Notes: generated by a model from the sequence alone, not told the origin. 13,875 nt of DNA from an uncultured Enterocloster sp. (GCA_944382045.1 CALWMT010000036.1:1-13875), one strand, 5' to 3'. Shown: positions 1-7,202, numbered from the stretch's first letter. Numbers and translations are program-made.

Positions 1-1
1 A

Positions 2-169
2 AATATCGATCTGTGGAAACGGCTTTTAAAGGCGAAGCAGCCCCATCATGTGGAATTTATATGGGTGAAGGGACATGCGGGCCATCCGGAAAATGAGCGG
101 TGCGACAAGCTGGCCACATCGGCAGCCGACGGGGAGGACCTTCTGGTGGATGAGGGCTTGGAGCTGTAG
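2..169 (+). CDS. rnhA: Ribonuclease HI, C-terminal part (5' end outside window)
   Basis: Reading from base 2 gives 55 codons ending at TAG 167-169, and the frame is open to the left edge, so the gene is truncated by the window. The peptide contains WVKGHAGHPENERCDKLA, the C-terminal signature of bacterial RNase HI. The His of KGH corresponds to the flexible catalytic histidine (H124 in E. coli) and the Asp of CDKLA to the last metal-binding aspartate (D134 in E. coli). The enzyme cuts the RNA strand of RNA:DNA hybrids in the cytoplasm. The final residues (DGEDLLVDEGLEL) are an ordinary acidic tail. I see no convincing intrinsic terminator after the stop. Confidence 0.93.
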   Translation, partial: NIDLWKRLLKAKQPHHVEFIWVKGHAGHPENERCDKLATSAADGEDLLVDEGLEL

Positions 170-265
170 GGGCAGAGGAGAGGCCGAAGGATACGCCTGC
201 GGCTGATTGAGATATGGCAGTTTCTTACATATCTCTTACGATGTATTACTCCTTTCATCTTTATA

Positions 266-294
266 TTCACTGTCTGGTTTTTTTGTGCTAAGAT
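266..294 (+). promoter_or_regulatory. Putative sigma-A promoter for the LprI-like gene
   Basis: TTCACT (266-271) and TAAGAT (289-294) are separated by 17 nt, and a TGC directly before the -10 gives an extended -10 element. Transcription would start near base 301, about 25 nt before the start codon. The rest of the gap 170-325 shows only AT-rich sequence. Confidence 0.55.
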
Positions 295-325
295 AAGCCT
301 ATAGTGAACAAGACAGGAATGATGT

Positions 326-1141
326 ATGATGAAGGATAAACGGATATGGATTGTGATTGTCTGCATCCTGGCGGTTGGCACCGGCCTGACCAAATACACC
401 CACTCATATATAAGCAGCAGAAGCGGTGCGGCCAGCGCGCAGACAGGCGCTCCTGCGGCTGCCGCTGTATTGGCAGGCCGCTCAGCGGAGCAGGAGGCGG
501 CGGGGCAGCCAGAAGCCGCTGCCTATGGGATGGAGCGTTCGTCCATAGGGCCGGGGGCGCAGCCGGCAGCAGAGGAGAGCATTGCAATATCCAGTGCAGC
601 GGCAGAGACGGCAGGCCCGTCTGCTATAGCGGATGATTCCGCCGGGAGCGAATCGATCTCTCCGGCAGATTTACAGGACGAGGAGGAGGCACAGGCCGCG
701 GCTCCCGAGGAGGCAGCGGCAGCTGAGGTGCCCATTTCCCCCTTAGTGGGAGCCCGGGCGGCAGAGGGGCGAAGTGCAGCGGGAACGGATTACCGCCAGC
801 GCCTGGAGGATCTCGACACACAGATCGAGAGGATCCAGAGCGAGGAGCAGGAGTCCAATGTATATTCCAGCATGACCTCTGCGGAGTCAGAGCTGAAGAT
901 GTGGGAGAGCGAGCTGAATGCCATATATTCCGCATTGCTTCAGGCGCTTCCGGAGGAGGAGGCATCCGAGCTGGTACAGGAGCAGCAGGAGTGGATGCAG
1001 AATCGGGAGGCAAGGGCAGCGGAATGCACAGGGAAGGCTGGCGGCTCCGTGGAAAATCTGGGATATGCGGCAGCCCTGGTAAGCCTTACCAGAGACCGGG
1101 CCTATGAGCTGGCAGACCGATATGATGCTGCGGTGAGCTGA
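326..1141 (+). CDS. Membrane-anchored protein with Ala/Glu-rich linker and LprI-like (DUF1311) domain
   Basis: The protein has 271 aa. Residues 7-21 (IWIVIVCILAVGTGL) form one hydrophobic segment after a KDKR start, so it is probably a signal anchor or signal peptide; the cysteine is not in a convincing lipobox. Residues 33-155 are low complexity, rich in Ala, Glu, Ser and Pro, and probably an extended extracytoplasmic linker. Residues 183-266 resemble the LprI/DUF1311 fold: a helix with W193, LNAIYSALL, then Q..W...R......C (W223, R227, C234), and a final LTRDRAYELADRY helix. Characterised LprI of Mycobacterium inhibits lysozyme; that role here is only an inference from the family. Start: two consecutive ATGs at 326 and 329 with only a weak GACAGG upstream. 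The gene is monocistronic, with its own promoter and terminator. Confidence 0.75.
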   Translation: MMKDKRIWIVIVCILAVGTGLTKYTHSYISSRSGAASAQTGAPAAAAVLAGRSAEQEAAGQPEAAAYGMERSSIGPGAQPAAEESIAISSAAAETAGPSAIADDSAGSESISPADLQDEEEAQAAAPEEAAAAEVPISPLVGARAAEGRSAAGTDYRQRLEDLDTQIERIQSEEQESNVYSSMTSAESELKMWESELNAIYSALLQALPEEEASELVQEQQEWMQNREARAAECTGKAGGSVENLGYAAALVSLTRDRAYELADRYDAAVS

Positions 1142-1163
1142 CATACAGATTAAAACAGGCAGT

Positions 1164-1195
1164 GAGGCGGGAGAAGTTCCGCCTCTTTCTTTTTG
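1164..1195 (+). terminator. Intrinsic terminator after the LprI-like gene
   Basis: GAGGCGG (1164-1170) pairs perfectly with CCGCCTC (1179-1185) around an 8-nt loop, followed by TTTCTTTTT. This is a classical rho-independent terminator. Confidence 0.85.
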
Positions 1196-1202
1196 AACAC
1201 AC

Positions 1203-1231
1203 TTGATAAATGGATTGCGATATGGTAAAAT
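1203..1231 (+). promoter_or_regulatory. Sigma-A promoter of alaS
   Basis: TTGATA (1203-1208), a 17-nt spacer and TAAAAT (1226-1231), with TGG directly upstream giving an extended -10. The start of transcription should lie near 1238, leaving a leader of under 40 nt. That leaves no room for a T-box or other riboswitch. Confidence 0.75.
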
Positions 1232-1274
1232 GACGGTTATGATTTATTGATGCTAAGAGATGGAGGAAGATAAA

Positions 1275-3923
1275 GTGAAAGAACCACAGTACCGCGGTGT
1301 GAATGAGCTGCGCCAGATGTTTCTTGACTTTTTCGAGAGCAAGGGGCACCTGGTAATGAAAAGCTTTTCCCTTGTGCCGCATAATGATAACAGCCTGCTC
1401 TTGATCAACTCAGGCATGGCGCCGTTAAAGCCCTATTTTACCGGACAGGAGATCCCGCCGAGAACGCGTGTGGCAACCTGCCAGAAGTGCATCCGCACCG
1501 GTGACATTGAAAATATTGGAAAGACAGCCCGCCACGGCACCTTCTTTGAGATGCTGGGCAACTTTTCCTTTGGCGATTACTTTAAGCGTGAGGCCATTGG
1601 CTGGACCTGGGAGTTTTTGACGCAGGTTGTAGGCCTGGATCCGGACCGCCTGTATCCTTCCGTCTATGTGGACGATGATGAGGCATTTGACATTTGGAAT
1701 AAAGAGATCGGCGTGGCAGCAGACAGGATCTTCCGCTTTGGGAAGGAGGATAATTTCTGGGAGCATGGCTCTGGACCCTGCGGTCCCTGCTCAGAGGTTT
1801 ATTATGACAGGGGAGAGGCCTACGGCTGCGGCAAGCCTGACTGCACGGTCGGCTGCGACTGCGACCGCTACATCGAGGTCTGGAACAATGTATTTACCCA
1901 GTTTGACAATGATGGGCACGGCAATTACACGGAGCTGGAGCACAAGAACATTGATACCGGAATGGGACTGGAGCGCCTGGCAGTGGTGGTTCAGGGCGTG
2001 GATTCCCTGTTTACCATCGACACCAACAAGGCGCTTCTCGACCGGGTATGTGAGCTTGCAGGCAAGGAATACCAGAAGGACCACGAGACAGACGTGTCCC
2101 TGCGGATTGTCACGGACCATATTAAGTCCTGTACCTTTATGATCTCCGACGGCATCATGCCCTCCAATGAGGGCCGCGGCTATGTGTTGCGCCGTCTTCT
2201 GCGCCGCGCAGTGCGCCATGGCAGAAAGCTTGGCATCCAGGGCGAATTCATGGCAGAGCTGGCGAAGACCGTGATCCGCCTGTCCAAGGATGGCTATCCG
2301 GAGCTTGAGGAGAAGCAGTCCATGATCCTCAAGGTTCTGGCTGAGGAGGAGGACAAGTTTAACAAGACCATTGACCAGGGCCTGATGATTCTGGGAGAGA
2401 TGGAGGAGGAGATGCGCGCCAGAAAGGAAGAGCGCTTATCCGGTGCAGATGCCTTTAAGCTCTATGATACCTATGGATTCCCGCTGGATCTGACCAAGGA
2501 GATCCTGGAGGAGAAGGGGTATTCCGTGGACGAGGACGGCTTTGCCGCTGCCATGAAGGAGCAGAAGGAGAAAGCAAGAAAAGCAAGAAAGACGACGAAC
2601 TACATGGGCGCGGACGTGACGGTCTACCAGTCCATTGATCCGGCCATCACCACAGAATTTGTGGGATATGACCATCTTACATTCGACTCTAAGGTTGTGG
2701 TCCTCACCACGGAGGATGAGCTTGTCGAGGCGCTGACAGACGGCCAGCGCGGCACAATCCTGACAGAAGCGACTCCCTTCTACGGGACCATGGGCGGACA
2801 GCAGGGCGATATCGGCGTGATCCGCAGCGCGCAGGGCGAATTTAAGGTGGAGGAGACCATTCATCTGCAGGGCGGGAAGGTCGGCCATGTTGGCGTGATG
2901 ACGAAGGGCATGTTCAAGGTGGGAGATACTGTGACTCTTGCCGTGGATTCTGTCAATCGCGCATTGACCTGCAAAAACCACAGTGCGACGCACCTGCTTC
3001 AGAAGGCCCTCCGCACGGTACTGGGCGATCACGTGGAGCAGGCTGGATCCTTTGTGGATGCAGGCAGGCTTCGCTTTGACTTCACGCATTTCTCTGCCAT
3101 GACGCCGGAGGAGATCAAGCGCACGGAGGAATTGGTGAATCAGGAAATTCAGGCCTCCCTTCCTGTGGTCACACAGATTATGAGCCTGGATGAGGCCAAG
3201 AAGACAGGGGCTATGGCTCTGTTTGGCGAGAAGTACGGGGAAAAGGTGCGCGTGGTAAGGATGGGAGATTTCTCCACAGAGCTCTGCGGAGGCACCCACG
3301 TGGAAAATACAGCCAATATTGCATCCTTTAAGATCCTTTCTGAGGCGGGCATTGCGGCAGGCGTGCGCAGAATCGAGGCCCTCACCTCCCAGGGGCTTAT
3401 GAAGCACTATGAGGAGGCAGAGAAGGAGCTGGCAGAGGCGGCCAGGGCGGCAAAGACCACCCCGGCAGCCCTTGCGGCAAAGGTGGAGAGCCTGCTGGGC
3501 GAGATCAAGGCGCTCTCCGCGGAAAATGAAAAGCTCAAGAGCCGGCTGGCGAACGAGGCCGTGGGTGATGTGATGAGCCAGGTGAAGGAAGTAAATGGCG
3601 TAAAGGTGCTGGCACTCCAGGTAGAGGGCGTGGACATGAACGGCCTGCGCAATCTGGGCGACCAGATGAAGGAGAAGCTGGGCGAGGGCGTGGTTGTTAT
3701 CGCCTCTGTTCAGGACGGCCGCGTGAACCTGATGGCATCTGCCACGGATGGAGCGCAGAAGAAGGGTGCGCATGCCGGCAATCTGATCAAGGCCATTGCA
3801 GGCCTTGTGGGCGGAGGCGGCGGCGGACGTCCCGGCATGGCCCAGGCCGGCGGAAAGAATCCCGCAGGTGTCCCGGATGCCCTTGAGAAGGTTCTCCAGG
3901 TGGTAGAGGAGCAGACACGCTGA
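1275..3923 (+). CDS. alaS: Alanyl-tRNA synthetase
   Basis: AlaS charges tRNA-Ala with alanine in the cytoplasm. I place the start at GTG 1275 (882 aa) because GGAGG at 1262-1266 lies 8 nt upstream; an in-frame ATG at 1260 would add five residues but has no ribosome binding site. The N-terminal class II catalytic core starts ELRQMFLDFFESKGH. The editing domain carries the zinc motif HSATH (about H569 and H573) and CGGTH (about C671, H675). A C-terminal coiled coil (about 712-765) precedes the DHHA1 domain, which ends in a GGGGGGRPGMAQAGG stretch. A cysteine-rich segment around residues 169-196 (GPCGPC, then four more Cys) looks like a small metal site; I recall similar ones in other Firmicute AlaS. 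The length is normal for the family. The gene stands alone between its own promoter and that of rpsU. Confidence 0.97.
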   Translation: MKEPQYRGVNELRQMFLDFFESKGHLVMKSFSLVPHNDNSLLLINSGMAPLKPYFTGQEIPPRTRVATCQKCIRTGDIENIGKTARHGTFFEMLGNFSFGDYFKREAIGWTWEFLTQVVGLDPDRLYPSVYVDDDEAFDIWNKEIGVAADRIFRFGKEDNFWEHGSGPCGPCSEVYYDRGEAYGCGKPDCTVGCDCDRYIEVWNNVFTQFDNDGHGNYTELEHKNIDTGMGLERLAVVVQGVDSLFTIDTNKALLDRVCELAGKEYQKDHETDVSLRIVTDHIKSCTFMISDGIMPSNEGRGYVLRRLLRRAVRHGRKLGIQGEFMAELAKTVIRLSKDGYPELEEKQSMILKVLAEEEDKFNKTIDQGLMILGEMEEEMRARKEERLSGADAFKLYDTYGFPLDLTKEILEEKGYSVDEDGFAAAMKEQKEKARKARKTTNYMGADVTVYQSIDPAITTEFVGYDHLTFDSKVVVLTTEDELVEALTDGQRGTILTEATPFYGTMGGQQGDIGVIRSAQGEFKVEETIHLQGGKVGHVGVMTKGMFKVGDTVTLAVDSVNRALTCKNHSATHLLQKALRTVLGDHVEQAGSFVDAGRLRFDFTHFSAMTPEEIKRTEELVNQEIQASLPVVTQIMSLDEAKKTGAMALFGEKYGEKVRVVRMGDFSTELCGGTHVENTANIASFKILSEAGIAAGVRRIEALTSQGLMKHYEEAEKELAEAARAAKTTPAALAAKVESLLGEIKALSAENEKLKSRLANEAVGDVMSQVKEVNGVKVLALQVEGVDMNGLRNLGDQMKEKLGEGVVVIASVQDGRVNLMASATDGAQKKGAHAGNLIKAIAGLVGGGGGGRPGMAQAGGKNPAGVPDALEKVLQVVEEQTR

Positions 3924-3933
3924 TTGGGAGCTG

Positions 3934-3960
3934 CCCGCAGAGGAGCGGGAAACTAATTTT
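3934..3960 (+). terminator. Weak terminator-like hairpin after alaS
   Basis: CCCGC (3934-3938) and GCGGG (3945-3949) form a 5-bp stem with a 6-nt loop, followed by AAACTAATTTT. The stem is short and the T-run is displaced, so termination here would be inefficient. The AT-rich inverted repeat at 3971-3998 may also contribute. Confidence 0.3.
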
Positions 3961-3970
3961 CAGGATTTTG

Positions 3971-3998
3971 AAAAATATTCTTGACGTAGAATATTTTT
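3971..3998. repeat. Perfect 10-bp inverted repeat spanning the rpsU -35 box
   Basis: AAAAATATTC (3971-3980) and GAATATTTTT (3989-3998) are exact reverse complements around the 8-nt centre TTGACGTA, which contains the -35 hexamer of rpsU. It could be a repressor operator, or, read as RNA, an AT-rich terminator stem for alaS. Confidence 0.6.
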
Positions 3999-4008
3999 AT
4001 GCTATAAT
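3981..4008 (+). promoter_or_regulatory. Strong sigma-A promoter of rpsU
   Basis: TTGACG (3981-3986) and TATAAT (4003-4008) with a 16-nt spacer, plus TGC directly before the -10 (extended -10). This is a near-consensus promoter, as expected for a ribosomal protein gene. Transcription should start near 4015, giving a leader of about 68 nt. Confidence 0.85.
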
Positions 4009-4032
4009 CATTACAGTGCGAATATACCCAAA

Positions 4033-4061
4033 CAGTTGTATTATGCACAATTACACAACTG
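4033..4061 (+). promoter_or_regulatory. Leader hairpin upstream of rpsU
   Basis: CAGTTGT (4033-4039) can pair with ACAACTG (4055-4061) around a 15-nt loop. The 3' arm touches the first GGAGG of the ribosome binding region (4061-4065), so folding could affect initiation. No known riboswitch is recognised. Confidence 0.35.
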
Positions 4062-4082
4062 GAGGGAGGTTAGGTGTGAGCG

Positions 4083-4259
4083 ATGTCAAACGTAATTGTT
4101 AAAGATAACGAGAGTCTTGACAGTGCTTTGCGCAGGTTCAAGAGGAACTGTGCAAAGGCTGGGATTCAGCAGGAGATTCGTAAGAGAGAGCATTACGAGA
4201 AGCCGAGCGTAAGACGTAAGAAAAAGTCTGAAGCCGCTCGTAAGCGTAAATACAACTAA
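4083..4259 (+). CDS. rpsU: 30S ribosomal protein S21
   Basis: This 58-aa gene is too short for many ORF callers. The product starts MSNVIVKDNESLDSALRRFK and ends in the basic KKKSEAARKRKYN typical of Clostridia S21, with the family signature EIRKREHYEKPSVRRKKK in the middle. S21 is a small-subunit protein near the anti-Shine-Dalgarno region of 16S rRNA, and it aids translation initiation. The ATG at 4083 is the only usable start: the same frame has a TGA six bases upstream, at 4077. GGGAGG (4064-4069) is 13 nt away, further than usual; AGGTG (4072-4076) at 6 nt may be the working site. The gene is monocistronic with its own promoter and terminator. Confidence 0.96.
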   Translation: MSNVIVKDNESLDSALRRFKRNCAKAGIQQEIRKREHYEKPSVRRKKKSEAARKRKYN

Positions 4260-4298
4260 TTTACAATAAAAATTGGTTGTCATGCACAGATGTAAGGC

Positions 4299-4333
4299 CA
4301 GCCGGCAGAGTGTTATGCTCTGCCGGCTGTTTT
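4299..4333 (+). terminator. Intrinsic terminator of rpsU
   Basis: CAGCCGGCAGAG (4299-4310) and CTCTGCCGGCTG (4318-4329) form a perfect 12-bp GC-rich stem with a 7-nt loop, followed by TTTT. There is no T-run on the other side, so it acts mainly on the plus strand. Confidence 0.9.
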
Positions 4334-4336
4334 AAG

Positions 4337-4365
4337 TGGACAATGGTCAGAGAGAATGGTATACT
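4337..4365 (+). promoter_or_regulatory. Promoter-like sequence reading antisense into the rqcH 3' end
   Basis: TGGACA (4337-4342) and TATACT (4360-4365) are separated by 17 nt, with TGG directly before the -10 (extended -10). It lies just after the rpsU terminator and points into the 3' end of rqcH. No credible ORF follows. About 130 nt downstream (4464-4493) there is a short nested stem ending in TTTTT, so a small antisense RNA is conceivable. It could also be chance. Confidence 0.4.
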
Positions 4366-4366
4366 G

Positions 4367-4394
4367 AAAATAGGAGGTGGGGACGGAGCCTCCT
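4367..4394 (-). terminator. Putative terminator of rqcH
   Basis: On the minus strand, AGGAGG and CCTCCT (plus positions 4389-4394 and 4372-4377) form a 6-bp stem with an 11-nt loop, followed by ATTTTC, four bases after the rqcH stop. It is modest but well placed, and it makes the rpsU-rqcH junction a convergent double terminator. Confidence 0.45.
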
Positions 4395-4397
4395 GCT

Positions 4398-6143
4398 TCA
4401 CGGAATCTCCTGCAGATGACAGGCCGGTGAAGCGACAAGGGAATAATTCGTATGGTAGATCACAAAGCCTGGAGCGGAAGCTGCGGGCTTTTTAATATGC
4501 TTTTTCTGGATATAATCAACCTCCACCTTATCATTGTCCCGGCCCTTGGAGTAGTAGGCTGCCAGGGCCCCGGCCTCCTCGAAGGCCCGGTCCGGCACCT
4601 CCTCCTGGCCCTGTACCTTCAGGATCACGTGGGAGCCGGGAATGCCCTTGGCGTGGAACCACCAGTCATTTCCATTTGCCAGCTTGAAGGTCAGCTCCTC
4701 ATTCTGGTAGTTATTCTTTCCCACATAAATATGATAGCCGTCGGAGGATATATAATGGAAGGGCCTGCTGGTAATCCTCGGAGCCTTGTCCCCTGCGCGG
4801 CGCTTTTTCACATAGCCGTATTCCATCAGCTCTTCCTTGATCTGCACGAGATCACTTTCTGTCTGGGCGATATCCAGCGAGGAGCTTATAGATTCCAGGT
4901 GGTCGATCTCCTGACGGGTTTCCTGGGTGAGCCTGCTCAGCGCCTCGTAGGTCCTCTTCAGCTTATTGTATTTATTAAAATGCTTCTGGGCATTTTCTCT
5001 GGCGGTAAGCTGGGGATCCAGAGGAATGGTGATCTCCTCGCTGGTGTAATAATTTAGGCAGGTGAAGGATTTTTCGCCTCCAGTGAGCTCGTAGCCGTAG
5101 GTGTTTAAAAGCTCCCCGTAAATCCGGTACTTCTCGCGCTTGTCCGTATCCTTTAGCTGCTTGGATTGGAGATCGTACTTTTTATATTCCCGCTCCAGCG
5201 CGGTCTGCACAATGCGCCGCAGATCCGCGGACTTCTGACGGATCCGGGTAATTGCGTCCCGAGAGGCATAGAAGTCCTCCAGCAGCGCGCTGATTGAGGC
5301 GTACTCCTTTCTGCTGTATCTTGGCCCGTCGAAGCAGGTCAGGGGAAGGGCAGCGTATTCCGTTGGCGTCTCCCCCTCATATACAATGGCAGGGGCGAAG
5401 CGGCCCGCCTTTACGTCCTCCATGAGGAGCGTCAGCGTGTGGTAGAGATGAAGCATCTCAGGCTCTGTGAGGGCATTGGCTGGATGATCGCTGTCCAGGG
5501 AGGCCAGGCAGCACAGCTCCTGAGCCATGATGGGGCTGATTCCCGTCAGCCGGCTGTAGAGGGCCTTCTGCAGGGGCATGGGGGCTCCGGCAAGCAGAGC
5601 GAGAAAATCCGTCTCGCTCACAGTGAGGGGATCCGCCTTGGCGATGGTCTGCGGTATAAAATATTCCCGGCCCGGCAGTACCTCACGGACAGAGCTCATG
5701 CTGGCGGACACGTGCTTGATGCTGTCAAGAATCGTGCCGTCCTCCCGGCAGAAAATGATGTTGCTGTGCTTGCCCATGATCTCTGCGATCAGCCGCTTCC
5801 GGCAGAGATCGCCCATCTCATCCAGGTGCTCCAGATGAAATTCAATGATGCGCTCCAGGCCCGGCTGTGTTATGGATAGAATCCGGGCGCTTCCAATGTG
5901 CTTGCGCAGGAGCATACAGAAGTTAGGGGCAGTCAGGGGACTGGTTTTATTTTTCCCTGTGAGGTAAATAAGGGGCAGACTGGCGCTTGCTGAAATCTGC
6001 AGCCGATAATTTTCCCGATTGTTCTTTATAGTAATAAGAAGCTCGTCCTTCTCCGGCTGCGCGATTTTTGAGATCCGTCCGCCCTCCAGGGCTCCTTTAA
6101 GCTCATGCACAAGATTTGCAATGGTAATTCCGTCAAATGCCAT
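4398..6143 (-). CDS. rqcH: RqcH / NFACT family ribosome quality control protein (Rqc2 homologue, also called FbpA)
   Basis: The protein has 581 aa, full length for bacterial NFACT proteins. RqcH binds 50S subunits that carry stalled peptidyl-tRNA and recruits Ala-tRNA to add a C-terminal alanine tail, marking the chain for degradation. Older annotation calls the family fibronectin-binding. The NFACT-N region is residues 1-170 (MAFDGITIANLVHELK, then IAEIMGKHSNIIF). A middle region follows, with coiled coils at about 295-335 and 388-440. The NFACT-R domain (DUF814) is about 463-565 and carries YVGKNNYQNEELTFKLA and DWWFHAKGIPGSHVIL. The residues matching the D97-R98 pair known from B. subtilis RqcH are E97-R98 here. 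The start at 6143 has AGGAG 10 nt upstream (plus 6154-6158). It is convergent with rpsU and divergent from yicC. Confidence 0.93.
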   Translation of the reverse strand: MAFDGITIANLVHELKGALEGGRISKIAQPEKDELLITIKNNRENYRLQISASASLPLIYLTGKNKTSPLTAPNFCMLLRKHIGSARILSITQPGLERIIEFHLEHLDEMGDLCRKRLIAEIMGKHSNIIFCREDGTILDSIKHVSASMSSVREVLPGREYFIPQTIAKADPLTVSETDFLALLAGAPMPLQKALYSRLTGISPIMAQELCCLASLDSDHPANALTEPEMLHLYHTLTLLMEDVKAGRFAPAIVYEGETPTEYAALPLTCFDGPRYSRKEYASISALLEDFYASRDAITRIRQKSADLRRIVQTALEREYKKYDLQSKQLKDTDKREKYRIYGELLNTYGYELTGGEKSFTCLNYYTSEEITIPLDPQLTARENAQKHFNKYNKLKRTYEALSRLTQETRQEIDHLESISSSLDIAQTESDLVQIKEELMEYGYVKKRRAGDKAPRITSRPFHYISSDGYHIYVGKNNYQNEELTFKLANGNDWWFHAKGIPGSHVILKVQGQEEVPDRAFEEAGALAAYYSKGRDNDKVEVDYIQKKHIKKPAASAPGFVIYHTNYSLVASPACHLQEIP

Positions 6144-6224
6144 ATATCGTCATCTCCTAACTGGTATTTGCTGTTTTGATTGTCCGCAGTCCTCCTGGGC
6201 AAAGGACATAACAGAGCCGTTACG

Positions 6225-6253
6225 ATTGTAGCACAAATCAGGTGAATTTAAAA
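6225..6253 (-). promoter_or_regulatory. Putative promoter of rqcH
   Basis: On the minus strand, TACAAT (plus 6225-6230) is preceded by TGC (extended -10). A poor -35, TTTTAA (plus 6248-6253), lies 17 nt upstream. It gives a leader of about 75 nt and lies back to back with the yicC promoter. Confidence 0.5.
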
Positions 6254-6261
6254 GTGCCATG

Positions 6262-6290
6262 TTGACTTGCCAAGTTGAATGAATTATAAT
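6262..6290 (+). promoter_or_regulatory. Sigma-A promoter of the yicC-gmk-rpoZ operon
   Basis: TTGACT (6262-6267), a 17-nt spacer and TATAAT (6285-6290) give a near-consensus promoter. Transcription should start near 6297. This rules out the ATG at 6279 as the yicC start and supports ATG 6324. Confidence 0.85.
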
Positions 6291-6323
6291 ACTATGGTAA
6301 CTAATGAAAGAGAGGCAGCCAAT

Positions 6324-7202
6324 ATGTTAAAGAGCATGACCGGTTTCGGCAGATGTGAGCAGGTGACAGACCAGTATAAGATTTCTGTCGAGATGAAGGC
6401 CGTGAACCATCGATATCTGGATCTGGGGATTCGGATGCCCAAGAAATTCAGCCGCTTTGAGAATGCCGTCCGCACCTTTTTAAAGGAATATGTGAAGCGC
6501 GGCAAGGTGGACCTGTTTATCAGCTTTGAGGACTATACGGAGAGCGAGCTGTGTGTGAGATATAACCAGCGGCTGGCGGAGGAGTATGTGGACTGCTTCA
6601 AGAAGATGGAGGAGGCCTTTGGGCTCCCCAATGACATGACGGTGTCTGCCCTGGCCCGCCTTCCGGAGGTTCTCACGATGGAGCAGGTTCCGGAGGATGA
6701 GGAGCGTCTGTGGGAGATTCTGTCCGGTGCCCTGAAGGAGGCGGCGGAGAATCTGGTCCATTCCCGTGAGGCGGAGGGAGAGCATCTGCGCCAGGATCTT
6801 CTGGAAAAGCTGAATTATATGGAGGGCCTGGTTGCATTCATCGAGGAGCGCGCACCGGTTATTTTAAAGGAATACAGAGCACGTCTGGAGGATAAGGTCA
6901 AGGAGCTGCTGGACGGAAGCTCGATCGACGAGGGACGCATTGCCGCGGAGGTGGTGATTTACGCGGACAAGATCTGCGTGGACGAGGAGACCGTGCGGCT
7001 CAGAAGCCACATTGACAGCACGAAGAGGGAGCTGATGCAGGGCGAGAATGTGGGAAGAAAGCTGGATTTTATTGCCCAGGAGATGAACCGGGAGGCGAAC
7101 ACGATTATATCGAAGTCCAGCGATCCTGCCATATCGGATCAGGCTATCGCTCTTAAAACAGAGATCGAGAAGATCCGGGAGCAGATACAGAACATTGAAT
7201 AA
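6324..7202 (+). CDS. yicC: YicC/YloC family endoribonuclease
   Basis: The protein has 292 aa from ATG 6324, which has AGAGG at 6311-6315 and gives the family N-terminus MLKSMTGFGR. An upstream in-frame ATG at 6279 overlaps the promoter and is rejected. The YicC-like N-terminal domain covers roughly residues 1-150 (with EMKAVNHRYLDLGIRMPK). The C-terminal DUF1732 region ends in the signature RLRSHIDSTKRELMQG, GRKLDFIAQEMNREANTI and SKSSDPAISDQAIALKTEIEKIREQIQNIE. Characterised members (E. coli YicC, B. subtilis YloC) are RNA-cleaving enzymes; here function is inferred from the family. It is the first gene of the operon with gmk 9 nt downstream. The remA (DUF370) gene often found between yicC and gmk in Firmicutes is absent. 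Confidence 0.93.
   Translation: MLKSMTGFGRCEQVTDQYKISVEMKAVNHRYLDLGIRMPKKFSRFENAVRTFLKEYVKRGKVDLFISFEDYTESELCVRYNQRLAEEYVDCFKKMEEAFGLPNDMTVSALARLPEVLTMEQVPEDEERLWEILSGALKEAAENLVHSREAEGEHLRQDLLEKLNYMEGLVAFIEERAPVILKEYRARLEDKVKELLDGSSIDEGRIAAEVVIYADKICVDEETVRLRSHIDSTKRELMQGENVGRKLDFIAQEMNREANTIISKSSDPAISDQAIALKTEIEKIREQIQNIE

Noticed and set aside
170..265. Terminator after rnhA using GCCG and CGGC around 194-213.
   Set aside because: Only four pairs, a long loop and no T-run next to it.
1238..1274. T-box or other riboswitch in the alaS leader.
   Set aside because: The leader from the predicted start is under 40 nt and contains no specifier or antiterminator-like structure.
2436..3773. Long open frame of 445 codons on the minus strand opposite alaS.
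   Set aside because: It is fully covered by the conserved alaS reading, has a His- and Leu-rich composition typical of antisense shadows, and matches no family.
4277..4495. 72-codon plus-strand frame after rpsU.
   Set aside because: It starts before the rpsU terminator stem and runs through it and antisense to rqcH, with no ribosome binding site at its start.
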